The notes below the pieces were generated by a model. The model did no database searches. It saw only the letters and a list, made by a program, of their open reading frames with translations, and was not told the DNA's origin. The translations under genes and the position numbers were made by a program. From assembly GCF_000230675.1 (NCBI RefSeq), contig NZ_AGIK01000005.1:95549-159548 (forward strand): a DNA stretch of 64,000 nucleotides, read 5' to 3'. Below, piece after piece: positions 55,430 through 64,000 of this stretch; positions within the stretch are counted from its first letter, which is position 1; each line of letters opens with the position of its first letter. Source of the DNA: Synechococcus sp. WH 8016 (lineage in GTDB: Bacteria > Cyanobacteriota > Cyanobacteriia > PCC-6307 > Cyanobiaceae).

Positions 55430-57102
55430 TCAGCAAAGTCATCGCTGCTGTGGTCTGTTTCCTCCACCTCACCAATCAACCACCAGCTGAATCCATGCGC
55501 GGCGAGGTAGACAAACCAATCCGCATCCGCAGGGGGGAAATCGCACCCCCACAGCACCTCGCGGGTGCGTTCACCAGACCAACGGCTCAGGTCGAGGCGA
55601 AAGGATGCCCCAGCGGCTGAGAGATTGGCCGCCACCATCACCGTCATGGTGGCGTTCGTGCGGACATACACAATCACACCAGGATGGGCGCAATCCAACA
55701 GTTCAAAGTCGCCATTGCGCAAGGCGGGAAGCAGCTTGCGGCAGGTGAGCATGCGTCGATGCCAATTCAGAAGCGATCCAGGCAACTGCTTCTGAACTTC
55801 CACATTCACCACCCGATAGTCGTATCCGGGAGCCGTGATGGGTGGCAACACCAGCAGTGGATCTGGAGCCGTTGAAAATCCACCATTTCGTCCTGGAGTC
55901 CAAGCCATCGGAGTGCGATTCGGGTCGCGGTCGCGCAAGCCCGGCCAATCCCCCATCCCAAGCTCATCTCCGTAATAGAGGCATGGAAGTCCTGGAAGGC
56001 TGTACAGCAGGGCATGCATCACCCGATTGGACCCCGGATCACCATTGAGCAAAGGCGCAAGACGCCGATTGATTCCCCAGTTCAGCCAATGGCCCTGCCC
56101 CTGATGCAATCCGGCTCGGATCGTTTGGATCACATCTTCTGGAACCAGATGGCCATCCCCCAACCAAAGCTCATCGTGATTGCGTAAAGGCAAGGCCCAG
56201 CGACAACCACCAACAGCGTTCTGAGCCGCCCGCAAACACTCACGCAAGGCCTCCACCGTTCCACTGGCAATCGAGGCAAACAGGTGGGCCGTTAGGGCGA
56301 AGTTAAAGGCTCCATGCAGTTCGTCATCCGCGAGGTAAGGAGCAGCCTCCTCCACGGGTTGAATCGCTTCTGCGAGGAGCAAAACATCCTTGCCATGGCG
56401 ATCCACCCGTGCCCGTAAACGCTTGAGGAATTCATGCGTTTCAGGCAACCCTTCACAACGGGAACCCTCGGCTTCACAGAGAAAGGGAACCGCATCAAGA
56501 CGGAAGCCATCCACGCCTCGCTCAATCCAAAAATCCACCACATCGAGCATCTCCTCCTGCACGACTGGGCTGTCGTAATTGAGGTCGGGTTGATGACGCA
56601 AAAAACGGTGGAGGTAGTACTGCTGCGCCACCTCGTCCCATTCCCAGTTCGAAGACTCGAAATGGCGGAACAGCACGGGTGCATCGGCATAACGCTTGGG
56701 GTCATCGCTCCACACATACACGTCCCGTTCAGGACTGCCTTCAGGGGCCCAACGGGCGCGCTGAAACCAAGGGTGGAGCGTGCTGGTGTGATTCAGCACC
56801 AGATCCATCACCACCTTGATTCCGTGAGAGTGCGCTGCGATCAAAACCCGATGGAAGGCCGCTAAATCTCCCAGTTCTGGATGGATGGACTTGAAGTCGG
56901 TGATGTCGTAACCACCATCCTGCAGAGGCGATGGATAAATCGGGGTGAGCCAAATGGCTTCCACGCCCAACCAACGGAGATAGGGCAGGCGATTCGCCAA
57001 ACCCTGCAGGTCGCCGATCCCATCCCCATTGCCATCGGCATAGCTGCGCACAATCAGCTGGTAGATGACGGCACCGTTCCACCACGGCTGCTGCTTTGTC
57101 AT
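55360..57102 (-). CDS. GH13 trehalose synthase-like enzyme (TreS type)
   Basis: About 580 residues from ATG at 57102. Typical TreS features are WWNGAVIYQLIVRSYADGNG, DLVLNHTSTLHPWFQRARW, GVDGFRLDAVPFLCE (nucleophile Asp), DVLLLAEAIQP (acid/base Glu), LPLRNHDELW and YGDELGMGDWPGLRDRDPNR. Trehalose synthase interconverts maltose and trehalose; amylosucrase or isomaltulose synthase relatives are alternatives. Its 3' end overlaps glpD by 70 bases. Compatible-solute metabolism would fit a marine organism. Confidence 0.8.
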   Translation of the reverse strand: MTKQQPWWNGAVIYQLIVRSYADGNGDGIGDLQGLANRLPYLRWLGVEAIWLTPIYPSPLQDGGYDITDFKSIHPELGDLAAFHRVLIAAHSHGIKVVMDLVLNHTSTLHPWFQRARWAPEGSPERDVYVWSDDPKRYADAPVLFRHFESSNWEWDEVAQQYYLHRFLRHQPDLNYDSPVVQEEMLDVVDFWIERGVDGFRLDAVPFLCEAEGSRCEGLPETHEFLKRLRARVDRHGKDVLLLAEAIQPVEEAAPYLADDELHGAFNFALTAHLFASIASGTVEALRECLRAAQNAVGGCRWALPLRNHDELWLGDGHLVPEDVIQTIRAGLHQGQGHWLNWGINRRLAPLLNGDPGSNRVMHALLYSLPGLPCLYYGDELGMGDWPGLRDRDPNRTPMAWTPGRNGGFSTAPDPLLVLPPITAPGYDYRVVNVEVQKQLPGSLLNWHRRMLTCRKLLPALRNGDFELLDCAHPGVIVYVRTNATMTVMVAANLSAAGASFRLDLSRWSGERTREVLWGCDFPPADADWFVYLAAHGFSWWLIGEVEETDHSSDDFADQQDKFSSGGVLGASIPSSSRRA

Positions 57103-57214
57103 CACGCCGGAACCATTCCAACTCGTACTAACCCTGATCGGCCGCGACGTCACCCCCTCGTTCGCGATCCATCGATCAGGACTGCGAGCATGGAATCAGA
57201 TCCCATGGCTTGCG

Positions 57215-58615
57215 ATGGTCAGCTCCTGCCCCCACGAAGCCTTCCAAGCTGCTGATTTAAAGAGTCTCCGCTCCTCTGTCGTCTCGGGGCAGACCCGACC
57301 AGAAGCTTGGCGGCGCCAACAATTAAAACGATTCAGCGACCTGCTGGATCGCCATGAAGCAGAGATTCTTGAGGCCCTTCGTATCGACCTCGCCAAACCA
57401 GAGCTCGAGGGGATGTTTGAAATCGTGGCGTTGCTCCAAGAATTAAAAGTTACGCGGAGGCGACTCAAGGCCTGGATGCGCCCTCGCCGCATCCCCGTAC
57501 CGATCGCGCAACAGCCAGGGCGGGCCCAACTCATCCGAGAGCCGTTGGGATGCGTACTTGTAATCGGCCCCTGGAACTACCCGTTCATGCTCACGCTCCA
57601 GCCCCTGATCAGTGCCCTTGCTGCGGGGAACACCGTTGTCTTGAAACCGTCCGAGCATGCTCCTGCCGCTGCAGCCCTGATCACACGCCTCATCACGGAG
57701 GGATTCCCCAGCGATGTGGTGAGGGTGGTGAATGGGGATGGATCCACCGCGGCCGCTCTCGTGGACCTTGGTTTCGACCACATCTTTTTCACAGGCGGTG
57801 GAGCGATTGGAGCCAAGGTGCTGGCCGGTGCCGCCCGTCATCTCACGCCCGTCACGCTGGAGCTGGGTGGCAAAAATCCTGCCGTTGTGCTCGACGGTGC
57901 AGACCTGGCAGTGACCGCCCGCCGCTTGATTTGGGGCAAAGGGGTGAATGCTGGACAAACCTGCATCGCCCCTGACCACCTCCTGGTTCAGACCAGCATC
58001 CGGCAGCGCCTCGTGGAGGCCTTACGAGAGGAGCGCCGCAAGCTCTATGGAGACGATCCAATCGCTTCTGCTGATCTCAGCTCCTTAATCCACGATCGGC
58101 ATTTTCAACATCTCGAAGGCCTGCTCGCGACTGCACGAGCAGAGGGACGCGTCTTGTTTGGGGGGGAATGCGACCGCCAAAGCCGCAAGATCGCACCCAC
58201 CTTGATTGAGGTTCACAGCGACCAGGATCCCTTGATGGCAGAGGAAATCTTTGGCCCCTTATTGCCCATGTTGACGGTGGATACGTTGGATTCCGCCATT
58301 ACACGGATTCAACAGCAAGACAAGCCATTGGCGATCTACCTCTTTGGCGGTGATCACAACGACCAACGCGAGGTTCTGCAACGCACCAGTTCAGGTGGGG
58401 TCTGCTTTAACGATGTGGTGATGCAAAAAGGGGTTCCTGAATTGCCATTCGGTGGAGTGGGCCCCAGTGGCATGGGCAGCTATCACGCAGAAACCGGCTT
58501 TCAAACCTTCTCCCATGAACGCTCAGTACTGAGCCGGCCCTTTTTTCCCGACATTCGTCTCCGCTACCCCCCGTATTCATTGAATCCTGCGTTATTTCGC
58601 CGTTTGGTTGGCTGA
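57215..58615 (+). CDS. Class 3-type aldehyde dehydrogenase
   Basis: NAD(P)-dependent oxidation of aldehydes, probably fatty or medium-chain in cyanobacteria. 466 residues from ATG at 57215. EPLGCVLVIGPWNYPFMLTL, FTGGGAIGAKVL, ELGGKNPAVVLDGA with the general base Glu, GVNAGQTCIAPDHLL with the nucleophile Cys, and EEIFGPLLPML are visible. The frame extends 50 codons upstream over the divergent TreS gene but that part is unconserved. Such enzymes occur near fatty-aldehyde metabolism; an acyl-ACP synthetase is elsewhere in this window. Confidence 0.87.
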   Translation: MVSSCPHEAFQAADLKSLRSSVVSGQTRPEAWRRQQLKRFSDLLDRHEAEILEALRIDLAKPELEGMFEIVALLQELKVTRRRLKAWMRPRRIPVPIAQQPGRAQLIREPLGCVLVIGPWNYPFMLTLQPLISALAAGNTVVLKPSEHAPAAAALITRLITEGFPSDVVRVVNGDGSTAAALVDLGFDHIFFTGGGAIGAKVLAGAARHLTPVTLELGGKNPAVVLDGADLAVTARRLIWGKGVNAGQTCIAPDHLLVQTSIRQRLVEALREERRKLYGDDPIASADLSSLIHDRHFQHLEGLLATARAEGRVLFGGECDRQSRKIAPTLIEVHSDQDPLMAEEIFGPLLPMLTVDTLDSAITRIQQQDKPLAIYLFGGDHNDQREVLQRTSSGGVCFNDVVMQKGVPELPFGGVGPSGMGSYHAETGFQTFSHERSVLSRPFFPDIRLRYPPYSLNPALFRRLVG

Positions 58616-58719
58616 ACACCACGCAACAACGCTCCCCATCAATCGATACAAATCAATCTGCGCGAGGGACTGGCGAGTTGGGCCAGACACCTTATGTTTC
58701 GCCCAGCTCAGAAAGAAGC

Positions 58720-59799
58720 ATGCGAAGCATTGTTGCCGCCGCCCTAACCCTGTCGGCACTGATGCCCCTTCAAGCGGGCGCGGCATCGATCACCGTAAAA
58801 CCAGGTGACACCATCTCCGGTCTTGCTGACCGCTATGGCGTTTCGGTTAAAAGCTTGATGCGAGAAAATGGAATTCGCAATTCCAACCATGTAGAAGTTG
58901 GGCAAACATTGCGTTTGCCAAGTGGTGCCAGGGGTGTTGTTAGCGCTGGCAAAGGACGCCACACCGTTCGCGGGGGAGACACCCTCGGTGGCATTGCGGC
59001 TCGATATCGCGTCAGTGAAAAAGATCTGATCGCCATCAACAGCCTTCCAAGTGCTGACCATGTTGAAGTTGGCCAAACGCTGAAGCTGCCGACATCGGCG
59101 GTGCTTCCCAAGCCAAAACCCGTGGCGAAAGCCAAGCCGACGCCGATCAAAGCCAACCCCAATGCCACATCCCACACCGTGGCCAGAGGTCAGACCCTCA
59201 CCCAGATCGCACGCGCCTATGAGGTTCCCGTGGCGTCGTTGATTGATCTCAACACCATCAATGACCCCAACAAGGTGACGATTGGAACCAAGTTGATGCT
59301 GCGGGATACCCGTCGCCCTGAGACCAGCGAATCGGTCACTACATCGGTCAGCACATCGGTCAGCACACCAGTGCAAGCGAGCACCACACCAGCAGCAAAG
59401 CCCGTTCTCACCGCCACGGTCAGCCAGCCAGCCAAGACGGTTCAGGTGAACTCGGTTCAGGCCAAGTCGGTTCAGGCCAAGCCCGTTCAAGCCAAACCTG
59501 CTGCCACAACAACGGCAGCAACAAAAAAAGCCGTGAAGGCCAAACCAGTCGAGGCCAAACCAGCGGCATGGCGCACCTACGGTCCGCTCCAAGTGGACTG
59601 GAGCAACTGGCAATCCATGGGCGGGAGCATGGTGGCTCCAACCTTGAACAGCGAGGGCAAGCCCCTTTACGTAGCGGTGAACTGCTCAGCAGGCAAAATC
59701 AACGTCACCAGCTCTGATGGTGCCTGGAAAAGCTGGATTGCCCCCCAGACCAATTTCGAGAGGGATCTCATGATGGATCGCTGTAAAAAAACCGCTTAA
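58720..59799 (+). CDS. Exported LysM-repeat protein
   Basis: About 359 residues. A signal peptide, MRSIVAAALTLSALMPLQAG ending AA, then three LysM domains: ITVKPGDTISGLADRYGVSV, TVRGGDTLGGIAARYRVSEK and TVARGQTLTQIARAYEVPVA. A serine/threonine/valine-rich and lysine/alanine-rich linker (VQAKSVQAKPVQAKPAA) follows. A distinct C-terminal domain of about 75 residues contains GPLQVDWSNWQSMGGSMVAP and VNCSAGKINVTSSDGAWKSW. LysM domains bind peptidoglycan; the function of the C-terminal domain is unknown. It converges on recQ. Confidence 0.85.
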   Translation: MRSIVAAALTLSALMPLQAGAASITVKPGDTISGLADRYGVSVKSLMRENGIRNSNHVEVGQTLRLPSGARGVVSAGKGRHTVRGGDTLGGIAARYRVSEKDLIAINSLPSADHVEVGQTLKLPTSAVLPKPKPVAKAKPTPIKANPNATSHTVARGQTLTQIARAYEVPVASLIDLNTINDPNKVTIGTKLMLRDTRRPETSESVTTSVSTSVSTPVQASTTPAAKPVLTATVSQPAKTVQVNSVQAKSVQAKPVQAKPAATTTAATKKAVKAKPVEAKPAAWRTYGPLQVDWSNWQSMGGSMVAPTLNSEGKPLYVAVNCSAGKINVTSSDGAWKSWIAPQTNFERDLMMDRCKKTA

Positions 59800-59828
59800 G
59801 CCAGGCGGAGGCCACTTAGCAACGGCAC

Positions 59829-61319
59829 TCAAGCCGCGTAATGCAGAGGCCACGGGGCATGCAGAAATTGTCTGCCGCTATCACGTAAGGACAAGCGTTG
59901 GGCGCCGTCATTGCTCTCACGAATGAGCTCCTCTTGCACAAGCCTGCGCGCAAGCCAGCCCCAACGCTCTTCGCTGCCATCAATTTCGCGCAAACGCTCC
60001 GTCAGGCTGCGGATATCTGCTCCCTGACCGGCATCGATCACCTCCAATAATTCTTGGGCGCGATCCGACCAATCCTTCGCCCGCCCATCGGCCAAGCAAC
60101 GATCACAGCGGCCGCAAGGAGAGGTGAGCTCGCCCACCGAGAGCAACAGGGCTTGCTCGCGGCAAATCTCTCCCTCAGCAACAGCTTCCATCCGCCTCAA
60201 TTGCTGCTGGGAGAACTCCACCCGCCAAACGTCATCGTCGGACGCCTTGGATTCAGCAGCACGACGCAACGTGGACTGCATGGCCCAGCCCAAGCTGGTT
60301 CGATCTCCAGGCGAAAACAACACCAGGCAGTGGGCCGGTCTGCCATCGCGTCCAGCGCGACCTGACTCCTGGAGATATCCCTCCGGGGTGGCCGGCAAAT
60401 CCAAATGCAACACCAGCCCCACATCCGAGCGGTCAACGCCCATCCCAAACGCCACGGTGGCCACCAAAACCGGCGCATCAGCTTCTAGGAAATGCCTGAG
60501 TGCCTCCTCGCGGCGCTCTACCTCCAGTCCCGCGTGATACGTGATTGCTTGAATTCCTTGGGATTGCAGCCGTTCGGCCCAAAGCTCCACCGAGCGCCGA
60601 GTCCTGGCATAGATCAAGGTGGCACCACGTGAGTGCTTGAGAGCCTCCAAAACATCGGGGAGAGGATCTCTCGCACGGCGCCGCATCGTGTAGTGGAGAT
60701 TGCTGCGTTGCGACGACGACACCTGGATCAGCGGTTTGCATAACCCCAGCAGACGAAGAATGTCAGCCCGCACCCTCGGGGCTGCGGTGGCGCTCAACGC
60801 AACGAGTGGAACGCCAGGACACAGGGCGCGAAGTTGACCAAGGCGCCTGTAGTCAGGCCGAAAATCATGCCCCCAAGCGCTGATGCAATGGGCTTCATCC
60901 ACGGCCAAAGCCACCAACCGCCCTTCCCGCGCATGGGCAGAGAGCATGTCCCTCGCCGCCTCCCCTTGGAGACGCTCAGGGGCGAGGTAAAGAAGACGCA
61001 AGCTGCCAGCCGACAACTGCGTCTGAATCAAACGTCGTTGTTCGGGTTGAATCCCGCGGTGCAGGCAGGCAGCAGCAATGCCCCGCCGCTGGAGTTGCAA
61101 AACCTGATCATCCATCAGGGCAACGAGTGGAGAAATCACCACCACCAACCCTTGCCGGACCAAGGCAGGGAGCTGAAAACAGAGTGATTTGCCCCCGCCC
61201 GTTGGCAACACAGCTAAGCAGTCACGGCCGCTGAGCAGGGCATCGATCACCGGACGCTGTCCTGAACGAAAGGAATCCCAGCCGTAATACCTGTGGAGAG
61301 CCTCAAGGAGTGGATCCAA
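59829..61319 (-). CDS. recQ: RecQ-type ATP-dependent DNA helicase
   Basis: 3'-5' helicase unwinding recombination and fork intermediates. 496 residues, shorter than the 610 or so of E. coli RecQ. Helicase motifs: Q-motif YYGWDSFRSGQRPVIDALL, Walker A VLPTGGGKSLCFQLPAL, VDEAHCISAWGHDFRPDYRR (DEAH), VALSATAAPRV, LVATVAFGMGVDRSDV and QESGRAGRDGRP. A zinc-binding segment with four cysteines (ICREQALLLSVGELTSPCGR, CDRCLADG) follows, then a winged-helix part; an HRDC domain is absent. The start is TTG at 61319. Confidence 0.9.
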   Translation of the reverse strand: MDPLLEALHRYYGWDSFRSGQRPVIDALLSGRDCLAVLPTGGGKSLCFQLPALVRQGLVVVISPLVALMDDQVLQLQRRGIAAACLHRGIQPEQRRLIQTQLSAGSLRLLYLAPERLQGEAARDMLSAHAREGRLVALAVDEAHCISAWGHDFRPDYRRLGQLRALCPGVPLVALSATAAPRVRADILRLLGLCKPLIQVSSSQRSNLHYTMRRRARDPLPDVLEALKHSRGATLIYARTRRSVELWAERLQSQGIQAITYHAGLEVERREEALRHFLEADAPVLVATVAFGMGVDRSDVGLVLHLDLPATPEGYLQESGRAGRDGRPAHCLVLFSPGDRTSLGWAMQSTLRRAAESKASDDDVWRVEFSQQQLRRMEAVAEGEICREQALLLSVGELTSPCGRCDRCLADGRAKDWSDRAQELLEVIDAGQGADIRSLTERLREIDGSEERWGWLARRLVQEELIRESNDGAQRLSLRDSGRQFLHAPWPLHYAA

Positions 61320-61369
61320 CTCGCACCCTCACTCCACAGATAGTGTCCTCACTTTAACGAGCACTAGAT

Positions 61370-62443
61370 CTAGAGGGTGATGGGAGGCTCCAGTTGGTCA
61401 GGAGCCTCCTCAACGAGTTGAAGTCTCACCCTCTTGCCACCAGCAAGTTCCCCGAGCGACACCCGCATGGTGGCTCCACTCAAGGTCTGTAGCGCTGTCA
61501 AAACATCACGAAGATAAGGCGTGCTGCTTCCGCTTTCCACCCACAACCGTTCATGCAATCCGCCTAACCGTCTCCAGGAGGTATGCAGCTTGAGAACGGC
61601 GGCTTCCAGCGCCTGAGCCTGCCCGACGGCATCGGCAAGCAAGCCAAGAGCGTCGAGGCGCTGCGCCTCCTGCATTGCTTTCTCTAGGTCCAGATCACCC
61701 TGGTGAAAGGCACGTACAGCAACGCCTGACTCCGTGGCTTTGGTAATCCATCGGGCCGTGTGGGTGACATCCTTAATCCGATCCAGCTCCGGCTCATCAC
61801 GAAGCACCTTGCGGAAGTCTTCCTGCTGAAGTTCGGGAAGCTTGGACAGTTCGCGCACCAATGGCGCGACAACCTTGGAAGGCAGCAAATTCTCCTGCGC
61901 CCGTTGACGAATTTCGTCCGGCAGCAGGGGACTAGTTGCAGAGGTGAAATCATCCGTCAGTCTGCGGACTTGCTTGCGGGTGATCTCCTGCCCCTCGTTG
62001 GCCGCTTCCGCAATCATCACTTGCACTTCAGGCGCTGCCAACGCGGTCTCAAGAAAAGCCCGTTTGGAAAACTGGTTCACACTCGATGGCTCCAGCAAAC
62101 CCTCACCCACCAAACCTTGCTCTGATTCAGCCAGCTGAATCAGTCCATACGCCCGAGTCTTGCTGATTTCCCGTTCGCGAAGCCACTGCAAAAAGCCCGC
62201 ACCACGTCCTTCCCCTCCACGTTTTTCACGATCACGCACCGATTTGAGGATGCGACCACGCCAAATTTCCGTCTGAAGATCAAATTTGTCGCACACATCC
62301 CAGGCCTGCTCGAGACGAGCCAGGAATTCCATCGTGCTGATGGCATCGCTTTCAGGATCTGGAAGGTCGAGATTGAACGCGGGTGCTTCGGGACTCAGGC
62401 TCGTCAAAGGCGTTGTCGGTGGGGTGGTGATGGATGCTGCCAT
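61370..62443 (-). CDS. DUF3102-like hypothetical protein of picocyanobacterial type
   Basis: 357 residues, soluble, mostly helical. An N-terminal region with FLARLEQAWDVCDKFDLQTE and REKRGGEGRGAGFLQWLRER then KTRAYGLIQLAE resembles DUF3102 and similar domains, in which a helix-turn-helix-like arrangement follows. The remainder has no motif I know. It lies upstream of psaE in divergent orientation, 108 bases between the starts, and next to recQ on the same strand. A nucleic-acid role is speculation. The ATG is at 62443. Confidence 0.55.
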   Translation of the reverse strand: MAASITTPPTTPLTSLSPEAPAFNLDLPDPESDAISTMEFLARLEQAWDVCDKFDLQTEIWRGRILKSVRDREKRGGEGRGAGFLQWLREREISKTRAYGLIQLAESEQGLVGEGLLEPSSVNQFSKRAFLETALAAPEVQVMIAEAANEGQEITRKQVRRLTDDFTSATSPLLPDEIRQRAQENLLPSKVVAPLVRELSKLPELQQEDFRKVLRDEPELDRIKDVTHTARWITKATESGVAVRAFHQGDLDLEKAMQEAQRLDALGLLADAVGQAQALEAAVLKLHTSWRRLGGLHERLWVESGSSTPYLRDVLTALQTLSGATMRVSLGELAGGKRVRLQLVEEAPDQLEPPITL

Positions 62444-62551
62444 GGCGATGCCGCGATCTGAGCATCAGGGCGAACGACATTCTGTGACGCTCACTCCATC
62501 TGGAGACCATGCAGCGATACGCTCAGCTTGCATCAACGTTTCTGCGCAGCG

Positions 62552-62761
62552 ATGGCAATTTCCCGCGGTGACAAGGTGCGCATTAAGCGCCCTGAGTCCT
62601 ATTGGTACAACGATGTCGGCACGGTGGCCTCCATCGATACTTCAGGCATTCGATACCCGGTGGTCGTTCGCTTTGAAAAGGTGAATTACAACGGGATTTC
62701 CGGATCAGAAGGCGGAATCAACACCAATAATTTCGCTCAAGCGGAACTAGAGCCGGCCTGA
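62552..62761 (+). CDS. psaE: Photosystem I reaction centre subunit IV
   Basis: Stromal-side extrinsic subunit of photosystem I that helps dock ferredoxin. 69 residues of one SH3-like barrel: [40 protein letters not shown] and [20 protein letters not shown] are characteristic. The seven-residue loop between YNGISG and INTNN is slightly longer than in some cyanobacteria, as in other marine forms. ATG at 62552. Its stop lies five bases before the mutM TTG, so they may be co-transcribed. Confidence 0.96.
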   Translation: MAISRGDKVRIKRPESYWYNDVGTVASIDTSGIRYPVVVRFEKVNYNGISGSEGGINTNNFAQAELEPA

Positions 62762-62766
62762 GGCCG

Positions 62767-63636
62767 TTGCCCGAACTCCCAGAAGTTGAGACGGTTCGTC
62801 GTGGATTAGCGGATCGTCTTGCCCAATTTGTCATCAGCGATCTTGAAGTGTGCCGGGACAGGGCGATTGCTAGTCCTGGTGGAGCTGAGTGCTTTGAATT
62901 AGGACTCGTCAATTGCCGTGTAGGTCAATGGACGAGAAGAGGAAAGTACCTCTACGCAGAACTTCATAGGCCAGCATCAGCCGAAGCAGATGCAGGTGAG
63001 GAGAGCGGTGGATATTGGGGGGTGCATTTACGAATGACCGGACAATTTCAGTGGGTCGAAGACGACACTCCAGCCTGCAATCACACGCGCGTTCGATTTT
63101 GGAATGCCAAAGGTCAGGAGCTGCGCTTCGTTGATCTGAGAAGTTTTGCAGAAATGTGGTGGGTCCCACCTGCAGTTGCGGTGGAGTCAGTGATGACGGG
63201 TTTGAAAAAGTTGGGGCCTGAGCCCTTTAGCCAAGACTTCAAAACGCAGTACTTACAAGAACGATTCAAAGGATCAACGCGCTCGATCAAAGCGGCATTA
63301 TTGGATCAATCGATTGTGGCTGGCACAGGCAACATCTATGCCGACGAAAGTTTATTTGCTGCGGGCATTCGCCCTCAAACAGCAGCAGGCCAACTCAATC
63401 GCAAACAACTAGACAAACTCAGGGTGTGCCTAATTGAGATCCTAGAACTGAGCATTGGGGCAGGGGGAACAACCTTTAGTGACTTCAGAGATCTCGAAGG
63501 AGTGAATGGCAATTACGGAGGACAAGCTGCGGTGTATCGGCGCACAGGACAACCATGTTTAAAATGTGGACAAGCAATTGAACGTATCAAGCTTGCAGGA
63601 CGCAGCACCCACTGGTGCTCAAACTGTCAGACTTAA
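62767..63636 (+). CDS. mutM: Formamidopyrimidine-DNA glycosylase
   Basis: Removes 8-oxoguanine and FapyG and nicks the abasic site. 289 residues starting TTG at 62767: the N-terminal proline nucleophile and glutamate are in MPELPEVETVRRGL, the DNA-damage lysine region in GQWTRRGKYLYAEL, the helix-two-turn-helix in ALLDQSIVAGTGNIYADESL, and the C-terminal zinc finger is CLKCGQAIERIKLAGRSTHWC ending SNC. Its position downstream of a photosystem gene fits oxidative-damage repair. The gene context is known in marine Synechococcus. Confidence 0.93.
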   Translation: MPELPEVETVRRGLADRLAQFVISDLEVCRDRAIASPGGAECFELGLVNCRVGQWTRRGKYLYAELHRPASAEADAGEESGGYWGVHLRMTGQFQWVEDDTPACNHTRVRFWNAKGQELRFVDLRSFAEMWWVPPAVAVESVMTGLKKLGPEPFSQDFKTQYLQERFKGSTRSIKAALLDQSIVAGTGNIYADESLFAAGIRPQTAAGQLNRKQLDKLRVCLIEILELSIGAGGTTFSDFRDLEGVNGNYGGQAAVYRRTGQPCLKCGQAIERIKLAGRSTHWCSNCQT

Positions 63637-63884
63637 AAACAAAAGTTCCAAGGAAAACCCCTTAACTGACTTAGAGAATAGGGGCAAGAATAGTACAGTC
63701 CGATTCACAAAAATTCCGAGCGAGAGTCCAGCAGACCGAAAAAACACGCAACCGAATCACAATTTACGCAGAATCAAAAAGGGAGATTCAACCTACACAG
63801 AACGATTATTCATCAAAAAGCTAGATCCGATTCCATGGCAATTGATTGAACGAATCAGGACCAAAGTAACGCGAAATTAGGCAC

Positions 63885-63913
63885 AAAAAAAGCCACCCCT
63901 TCAAGGGATGGCT
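63885..63913 (-). terminator. rRNA operon terminator
   Basis: On the minus strand AGCCATCCCT / AGGGGTGGCT (one mismatch) with a short loop is followed by seven T. It lies just beyond the 5S rRNA end and would stop the operon. Confidence 0.85.
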
Positions 63914-63934
63914 TTCTTCGTTTGAAATGTTTTT

Positions 63935-64000
63935 ACCTGGCATCGAGCTATTTTCTCAGGGGGCTACCCCCCAAATATCGTCGCCGCTGCTGCGTTTCAC
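63935..64000 (-). rRNA. 5S ribosomal RNA, 3' part (runs off the window)
   Basis: Read on the minus strand, the bases from 64000 back to 63935 include GTGAAACGCAGCAG, TATTTGGGGGGTAGCCCCCT and AATAGCTCGATGCCAGGT. They match the second half of cyanobacterial 5S rRNA, ending with the conserved GCCAGGT. The 5' half, and presumably the 23S and 16S genes, are to the right of the window. Confidence 0.9.

Noticed and set aside
63566..63880. 104-codon plus frame beginning inside mutM
   Set aside because: The start lies in another gene, the product is low in hydrophobic residues, and no internal start exists. The end part RLFIKKLDPIPWQLIERIRT looks protein-like, but support is too weak.

Overview
The window looks like chromosome of a marine picocyanobacterium, most likely Synechococcus (subcluster 5.1 type). 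The evidence is psaE, the pipX-pipY pair, a sepF-proC cluster, the cyanobacterial DUF1823, DUF4079 and YlqD families, a light-repressed-type hibernation factor, dense gene packing with many 4-base start/stop overlaps, and a 5S rRNA end that reads like the cyanobacterial consensus. The exact clade is not established. All names are homology calls made by reading the proteins; no database search was possible.

Layout. 1-4.7 kb: 5' part of mqo, nfu, a ZIP-like membrane protein, an esterase, a DUF4079 protein and a C-DES-like PLP enzyme. 4.7-8.3 kb: a pentameric ligand-gated ion channel (pLGIC) homologue, a divergent orphan LivK-type binding protein whose start codon overlaps the channel's, and a CAX Ca2+/H+ antiporter. 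8.3-14.8 kb: murE, a glutaredoxin-like protein, yidD, rpsD, small unknown genes and an SbmA/peroxisomal-type ABC exporter. 14.8-23.8 kb: a sulfur amino acid block (metB, a metB-like gene, cysK), queA, a KimA-like permease, the pyruvate dehydrogenase E2 gene and ylqD. 23.8-31.3 kb: acyl-activating enzyme, lipB, hpf/lrtA, deoC-recO, an MFS transporter and a glycosyltransferase. 31.3-38.2 kb: proC, sepF, pipY, pipX, an EcfT/CbiQ-like protein, der, an L,D-transpeptidase, a DUF1823 gene and dus. 38.2-42.3 kb: a cellulose-synthase-like gene broken by a stop and a frameshift, a second DUF4079 gene, cobI and mtnD.

42.3-50.9 kb is the accessory-looking part. It holds a gene-poor 1.4 kb stretch with a terminator-ended RNA candidate, a lipase-like gene, miaE-aroQ, tRNA-Tyr and tRNA-Thr, a response regulator/Cache histidine kinase pair, and two paralogous short LysR-like HTH proteins. 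50.9-64 kb holds two GH13 enzymes flanking glpK-glpD, an aldehyde dehydrogenase, a LysM protein, recQ, a DUF3102-like gene, psaE-mutM and, at the right edge, the 3' half of a 5S rRNA with its terminator, so an rRNA operon on the minus strand continues beyond the window.

The most unusual item is the pLGIC homologue at 4699-5937. Its M2 segment can be laid on animal glycine/GABA receptor M2 from position 0' to 23' without a gap. It sits head-to-head with a periplasmic amino-acid-type binding protein that has no ABC permease or ATPase beside it, and that gene is followed at 48 bases by a calcium antiporter. This suggests, but does not prove, a ligand-sensing cation circuit.
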